7,968 nt of DNA from Alectryocaccomicrobium faecavium (GTDB lineage Bacteria; Bacillota; Clostridia; Christensenellales; Aristaeellaceae): assembly GCA_018713425.1 (NCBI GenBank), contig DVOT01000184.1, forward strand, positions 1 to 7,968, read 5' to 3'. The position numbers and the translations under genes are program-made. Shown here piece by piece: positions 5,594-7,968 of this stretch; the stretch's first letter is position 1; every line of letters starts with the position of its first letter. The notes beneath the pieces were generated by a model. It had not been told where the DNA came from and did no database searches. It saw nothing but the letters and a program-made list of their open reading frames with translations.

Positions 5594-6481
5594 TTTCAGG
5601 GAGCCGATCATGACGCCCTGCGCGAAATACTTTTGCAGGAACGGATAGAGGATGAGCACCGGCAGCGAGGAAACCACGATCACCGCGTATTGCACCAGCT
5701 CTTTGAGCTTGAATTGCTCTGCGGCGTATTCGTCGCCGCCGCTGGCCATCATATCCGCGCTGGCCTGTTCCAGGATGAGAATGCGGCGCAGAATCAGCTG
5801 CAGGGGCTTATAGGCCTCGTTGTTGATGTACATCATGGCATTGAAGTAAGAGTTCCAGTGCCCCACCGCGAAATACAGCACCATCACGCCCAAGAGCGCC
5901 TGCGAAAGCGGCAGCGCGATCTGGAAAAACACCCGCAGAGGCGAGCACCCGTCAATGAAGGCGGCCTCGTCCAATTCCTTGGGCAGCGCGGCGAAAAACG
6001 TGCGGCAGATGATGCAGTTGTAGGTGCTGAAGGCCCCCAGGATCACCAGCACGGCGCGCGTGTTATACAGTCCCAGGCTGCTCACCAGCAAGAACGTGGG
6101 CACCAGCCCGCCGGAAAAATACATGGTAAAGAGGAAAAACATCATAATCGTCCGGTGAAAAGGCAGTTCCCTGCGCGAGAGCGCGTAGCCCGCGGGCACC
6201 GTCACCGCCAGGTTGATGGCCGTGCCCACCACGGTGTACAGCAGGGTGTTGCCATAACCGGTCAAAATGGCGTCCTCCTGGAACACGCGCCGGTAGCCCA
6301 TCAGCGTGAACCCCTTAGGCAGCAGAATCACCTCGCCAGCGCCCACCGCGGAAGGGTCGCTCACCGAGCAGGACACCACATAGATCAGCGGATAGAGCAC
6401 CAGCAGCACCAGTACCGTCAACAGGCCCATGTTCACCGCGCCGAACACGCGGTCCGCGCGCGTATCCCGAATGCCCGCCAT
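5588..6481 (-). CDS. Carbohydrate ABC transporter permease, LplC/YtcP-type (first pair)
   Basis: A 297-residue inner-membrane permease of the MalG-like branch. It starts at the ATG at 6481, with GGAGG 8 bases upstream. A charged lead (RDTRADRVFG) precedes the first helix at about 15-37, and CSVSDPSAV follows it. EAAFIDGCSPLR at 172-183, then ALPLSQ, forms the EAA loop that docks on the ATPase. GHWNSYFNAMMYI (207-219) and the terminal VMIGSLKG are family hallmarks. It follows its LplB-type partner by 19 bases and precedes the binding-protein gene by 71. It shares the order of motifs with the permease at 1793-2701 but the two differ at many positions between the motifs, which points to old paralogues serving related substrates. 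The codons look more GC-rich than in the second pair. Confidence 0.94.
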   Translation of the reverse strand: MAGIRDTRADRVFGAVNMGLLTVLVLLVLYPLIYVVSCSVSDPSAVGAGEVILLPKGFTLMGYRRVFQEDAILTGYGNTLLYTVVGTAINLAVTVPAGYALSRRELPFHRTIMMFFLFTMYFSGGLVPTFLLVSSLGLYNTRAVLVILGAFSTYNCIICRTFFAALPKELDEAAFIDGCSPLRVFFQIALPLSQALLGVMVLYFAVGHWNSYFNAMMYINNEAYKPLQLILRRILILEQASADMMASGGDEYAAEQFKLKELVQYAVIVVSSLPVLILYPFLQKYFAQGVMIGSLKG

Positions 6482-6500
6482 TGGCAGCGCCTCCTTTCCC

Positions 6501-7403
6501 CTAAAACAGGCTGGTTTGCGAAAGCCGGTGCGAAACCGCGTTCGCGCACAGCAAGAGCACGATGTTGATCACGTTGTTGAAGAGCCCCACGGCGGCGGAA
6601 AAGCTGTAGTTCGTGTTCTCGATGCCGCGCTTGTATACATAGGTGGAGATCACTTCGCTCACGTTCACGTTGAGGTCGTTCTGCAAGAGGTAGATCTTCT
6701 CATAGCCCACCGAAGCCAGTTGCCCCACGGACATCACGAACAGGATGACCACCGTGGGCTGGATGGCCGGGATGTTGATGTGGCGGATGCGCATCAGGCG
6801 GCTGGCGCCATCGATGCGCGCGGCCTCGTGCAGCTCGGGATCCACGGCGGAAAGCGCCGAAAGATAGATCACCGCGCTCCAGCCCATGCCCTGCCACACG
6901 CCCGACCACACATACAGGTGGCGGAAAGAGGAGGGCTGCGTCATAAAGTAAATCCGCTCCAGGCCCAGCCGCGCGCGCAGCGTGTTTACCACGCCGATGG
7001 AGGGCGAAAGCATGGTGACCAGAATGCCCACCATCACCACCGTGGAAATGAAATGCGGCGCGTAGAGAATCGTTTGCACGGCCTTCTTCAGCCGCGCCTG
7101 GCGGATCTCGTTGAGCATCAGCGCCAGCAGGATGGGAATCGGAAATCCCACCGCCAGCGAATACAGCGAGAGGGTGAAGGTGTTCTCGATCAGCATCCAG
7201 AAATTGTAGCTCTCAAAAAAATTGAGGAAGTGCTTCAGCCCCACCCAACGGCTGCCCAGGATGCCCAGCGCGCCGCGGTAATCCTTGAAAGCGATCTGCA
7301 CGCCATAGAGCGGCCCATAATTGAAGATGGCCACATAGGCGATGGCCGGCAGCAACAGCAGATAATACGTCCAGTACTTTTTCAGCGCTTTCACCATGCG
7401 CAT
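6501..7403 (-). CDS. Carbohydrate ABC transporter permease, LplB-type (first pair)
   Basis: A 300-residue permease of the MalF-like branch. The frame is open to an ATG at 7514, but the start is set at 7403 (MRMVKALKKYW) because AAGGGAG lies 6 bases before it. The resulting short basic lead before helix 1 (about 10-29) is the usual family form. An ATG at 7409 is too close to that site, and 7436 has only a weak one. NYGPLYGVQIAFKDY (about 28-42) is the N-terminal signature, EAARIDGASRL (193-203) with NIPAIQP is the EAA loop, and SEVISTYVYKRG and SFSAAVGLFNNVIN mark the C-terminal part. It is the first gene of the minus-strand cluster, so its upstream region should carry the operon promoter. No ATPase gene is nearby, as is usual for importers of this family, which share one ATPase of the MsmX type. 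Confidence 0.93.
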   Translation of the reverse strand: MRMVKALKKYWTYYLLLLPAIAYVAIFNYGPLYGVQIAFKDYRGALGILGSRWVGLKHFLNFFESYNFWMLIENTFTLSLYSLAVGFPIPILLALMLNEIRQARLKKAVQTILYAPHFISTVVMVGILVTMLSPSIGVVNTLRARLGLERIYFMTQPSSFRHLYVWSGVWQGMGWSAVIYLSALSAVDPELHEAARIDGASRLMRIRHINIPAIQPTVVILFVMSVGQLASVGYEKIYLLQNDLNVNVSEVISTYVYKRGIENTNYSFSAAVGLFNNVINIVLLLCANAVSHRLSQTSLF

Positions 7404-7409
7404 CCGCAT

Positions 7410-7416
7410 CTCCCTT
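7410..7416 (-). promoter_or_regulatory. Ribosome binding site deciding the start at 7403
   Basis: AAGGGAG on the minus strand with a 6-base spacer to the ATG at 7403. Three ATG codons lie within 13 bases here; this spacing favours the middle one. Confidence 0.6.
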
Positions 7417-7493
7417 CGCTGTTTTGCTGGTTTCATTCTGGCACACTTTGCCCGCCAGCGCAACGCCACAGTTTTGCGATTTTCCATTTTTTG

Positions 7494-7514
7494 CGCAAAT
7501 TTTTGCGTTTGCAA
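7494..7514. promoter_or_regulatory. Overlapping operator-like palindromes upstream of the transport operon
   Basis: cgcaaatttttgcg (7494-7507; 6-base arms) overlaps ttgcgtttgcaa (7503-7514; 4-base arms), about 90 bases upstream of the first gene. The site read on the minus strand (TGCAAACGCAAA) loosely recalls binding sites of LacI-family regulators, but it departs from the catabolite-response consensus at several positions. This is a candidate only. Confidence 0.3.
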
Positions 7515-7586
7515 GATTGTGAATGCCGGTTTGCTTGCGAAACGGGCCCAAATCCGGTAAAATATAGGGGGAAATGGAAGATTGAA

Positions 7587-7686
7587 AGCCTTTGGGAAAG
7601 TGCTACACCGCTAGAAGCTGCGCTCCCCGCAGCCTCCCTTTTTTCAAAAGGGATGTGGCACAGCGTAAGCCGTGACGGAGGGATTG
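7587..7686. repeat. Palindromic intergenic repeat, copy A
   Basis: Starts with agcctttggg and ends in gacggagggattg. It contains a hairpin with arms tccctttt / aaaaggga (7635-7642 / 7646-7653, loop ttc). Its last 32 bases (7655-7686) match copy B at 31 positions. The sequence resembles dispersed intergenic repeats I recall from gut Clostridia. Confidence 0.7.
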
Positions 7687-7696
7687 GCACCCCTCA

Positions 7697-7733
7697 GTCA
7701 GCTTTGCTGACAGCTCCCCTTACACAGGGGAGC
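7697..7733. repeat. Two small hairpins between repeat copies
   Basis: gtcagc-ttt-gctgac at 7697-7711 and gctcccct-tacac-aggggagc at 7713-7733. They lie back to back between the two repeat copies; the second overlaps the start of copy B. Confidence 0.65.
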
Positions 7734-7837
7734 CTTTGGGGAAGCGGCACAACCGTAGGAAGTTGCCCTGCCAAAAGCCTCCTTTTTCCCGAAGGGAAAA
7801 GGGAGGTGGCACGGCGTAAGCCGTGACGGAGGGATTG
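7731..7837. repeat. Palindromic intergenic repeat, copy B
   Basis: Same order of blocks as copy A: agcctttggg, a variable middle, a hairpin, and the conserved tail at 7806-7837 (31 of 32 identical to 7655-7686). Its hairpin has a 13-pair stem (7778-7790 / 7794-7806, loop gaa, one T-G pair), longer than that of copy A and with different arm sequences. Confidence 0.7.
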
Positions 7838-7909
7838 ATCCATTGCGGCGCAGCCGCGACGGCGATTGGTTCGCCTGATACTGTAGATTGGCCCACGATC
7901 AAAAGATTT

Positions 7910-7916
7910 GGAGGGG
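7910..7916 (+). promoter_or_regulatory. Ribosome binding site for the divergent plus-strand gene
   Basis: GGAGGGG with a 6-base spacer (taccgc) to the TTG at 7923. The strength and spacing of this site are the main support for a real gene start at the right edge. Confidence 0.6.
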
Positions 7917-7922
7917 TACCGC

Positions 7923-7968
7923 TTGAAGCTGAAAGCCTTTCTCACGCGCCGCCGCTATCTGGTAAAGA
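7923..7968 (+). CDS. Start of an unidentified divergent gene (partial; 15 codons visible)
   Basis: A TTG start with a well-spaced GGAGGGG begins a frame reading M-KLKAFLTRRRYLVK that stays open to the window edge. The visible part is strongly basic, with six Lys/Arg in 15 residues, the kind of lead that often precedes a first membrane helix. Too little is present to name a family. From position, divergent to a sugar ABC operon of this type, a membrane-bound sensor kinase or an AraC-type regulator with an N-terminal membrane part would be common, but that is only inference. TTG was preferred because no ATG or GTG lies close to the binding site in this frame. Confidence 0.5.
   Translation, partial: MKLKAFLTRRRYLVK

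Larger units (their letters stand above)
7404..7922. other. Divergent intergenic region with repeats and operator-like palindromes
   Basis: The 519 bases between the two divergent starts hold no credible gene; the open frames crossing it are short and made of repeat sequence. From left to right it has the binding site of the LplB-type gene, a cluster of overlapping palindromes (7494-7514), and a tandem pair of palindromic repeats (7587-7686 and 7731-7837). No convincing -35/-10 pair was found for either strand, although promoters for both directions must lie here if both ends are transcribed. Confidence 0.7.

Noticed and set aside
5498..6568. A 356-codon open frame on the plus strand opposite the LplC-type permease
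   Set aside because: It is a shadow of a permease with a full set of family motifs; no start site or domain supports it.
7404..7514. A 37-residue upstream extension of the first LplB-type permease
   Set aside because: The extra residues are highly basic with no family match, and the AAGGGAG site favours 7403.
7561..7566. TATATT on the minus strand as a -10 box for the first permease operon
   Set aside because: No acceptable -35 hexamer was found at normal spacing; the nearest candidate (TTTCAA) is 15 bases away and a poor match.
6429..7826. A 465-codon open frame on the plus strand across the first permease gene and the intergenic repeats
   Set aside because: It is antisense to a clear permease and then runs through palindromic repeats. 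Its composition (many His, Gln, Arg) and lack of a ribosome binding site mark it as a shadow frame.
7587..7837. A CRISPR array, suggested by two similar units
   Set aside because: There are only two copies, with diverged interiors and hairpins typical of intergenic palindromic elements; there are no regular short repeats with unique spacers and no cas genes.
7433..7945. Short minus-strand open frames in the divergent intergenic region
   Set aside because: They consist largely of palindromic repeat sequence, overlap each other, and lack ribosome binding sites.

Overview
The window reads as part of a carbohydrate uptake and processing locus from a Gram-positive-type bacterium of the class Clostridia (Bacillota), most likely a gut or rumen lineage. 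This rests on the gene families (LplA/LplB/LplC-type ABC importers without their own ATPase), strong AGGAGG ribosome binding sites with frequent GTG and TTG starts, and intergenic palindromic repeats of a kind I recall from Oscillospiraceae- and Christensenellales-like genomes. The last point is recall, not a search.

All but one of the genes are on the minus strand and are transcribed from right to left. In transcription order they are: a first permease pair (7403-6501 and 6481-5588); a secreted solute-binding protein (5516-3969); a gap of 333 bases filled with hairpins; a second, clearly diverged permease pair (3635-2712 and 2701-1793); an FAD-dependent oxidoreductase (1780-350); and the first 107 codons of a BNR/Asp-box sialidase-like protein that runs off the left edge (323-1). 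At the right edge a divergent plus-strand gene begins at a TTG (7923) and only 15 codons are visible. The 519 bases between the divergent starts hold a degenerate tandem pair of palindromic repeats and operator-like palindromes.

A likely reading is that the binding protein captures an oligosaccharide or glycoside, one or both permease pairs import it using an ATPase encoded elsewhere (MsmX type), and the sialidase-fold protein and FAD enzyme act on the glycan or its product. The substrate cannot be read from the sequence. The divergent gene may be the regulator or sensor, but that is a guess from position.

The right-hand module (first permease pair and binding protein) looks more GC-rich than the left-hand module (second permease pair, oxidoreductase, sialidase-like gene), and the change coincides with the hairpin cluster at 3659-3939. 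The two halves may therefore have different histories. No rRNA, tRNA, CRISPR array, transposase or phage gene was seen. The most unusual structure is the hairpin cluster, which includes two neighbouring 43-base hairpins of the same architecture with different but internally compensated stems.
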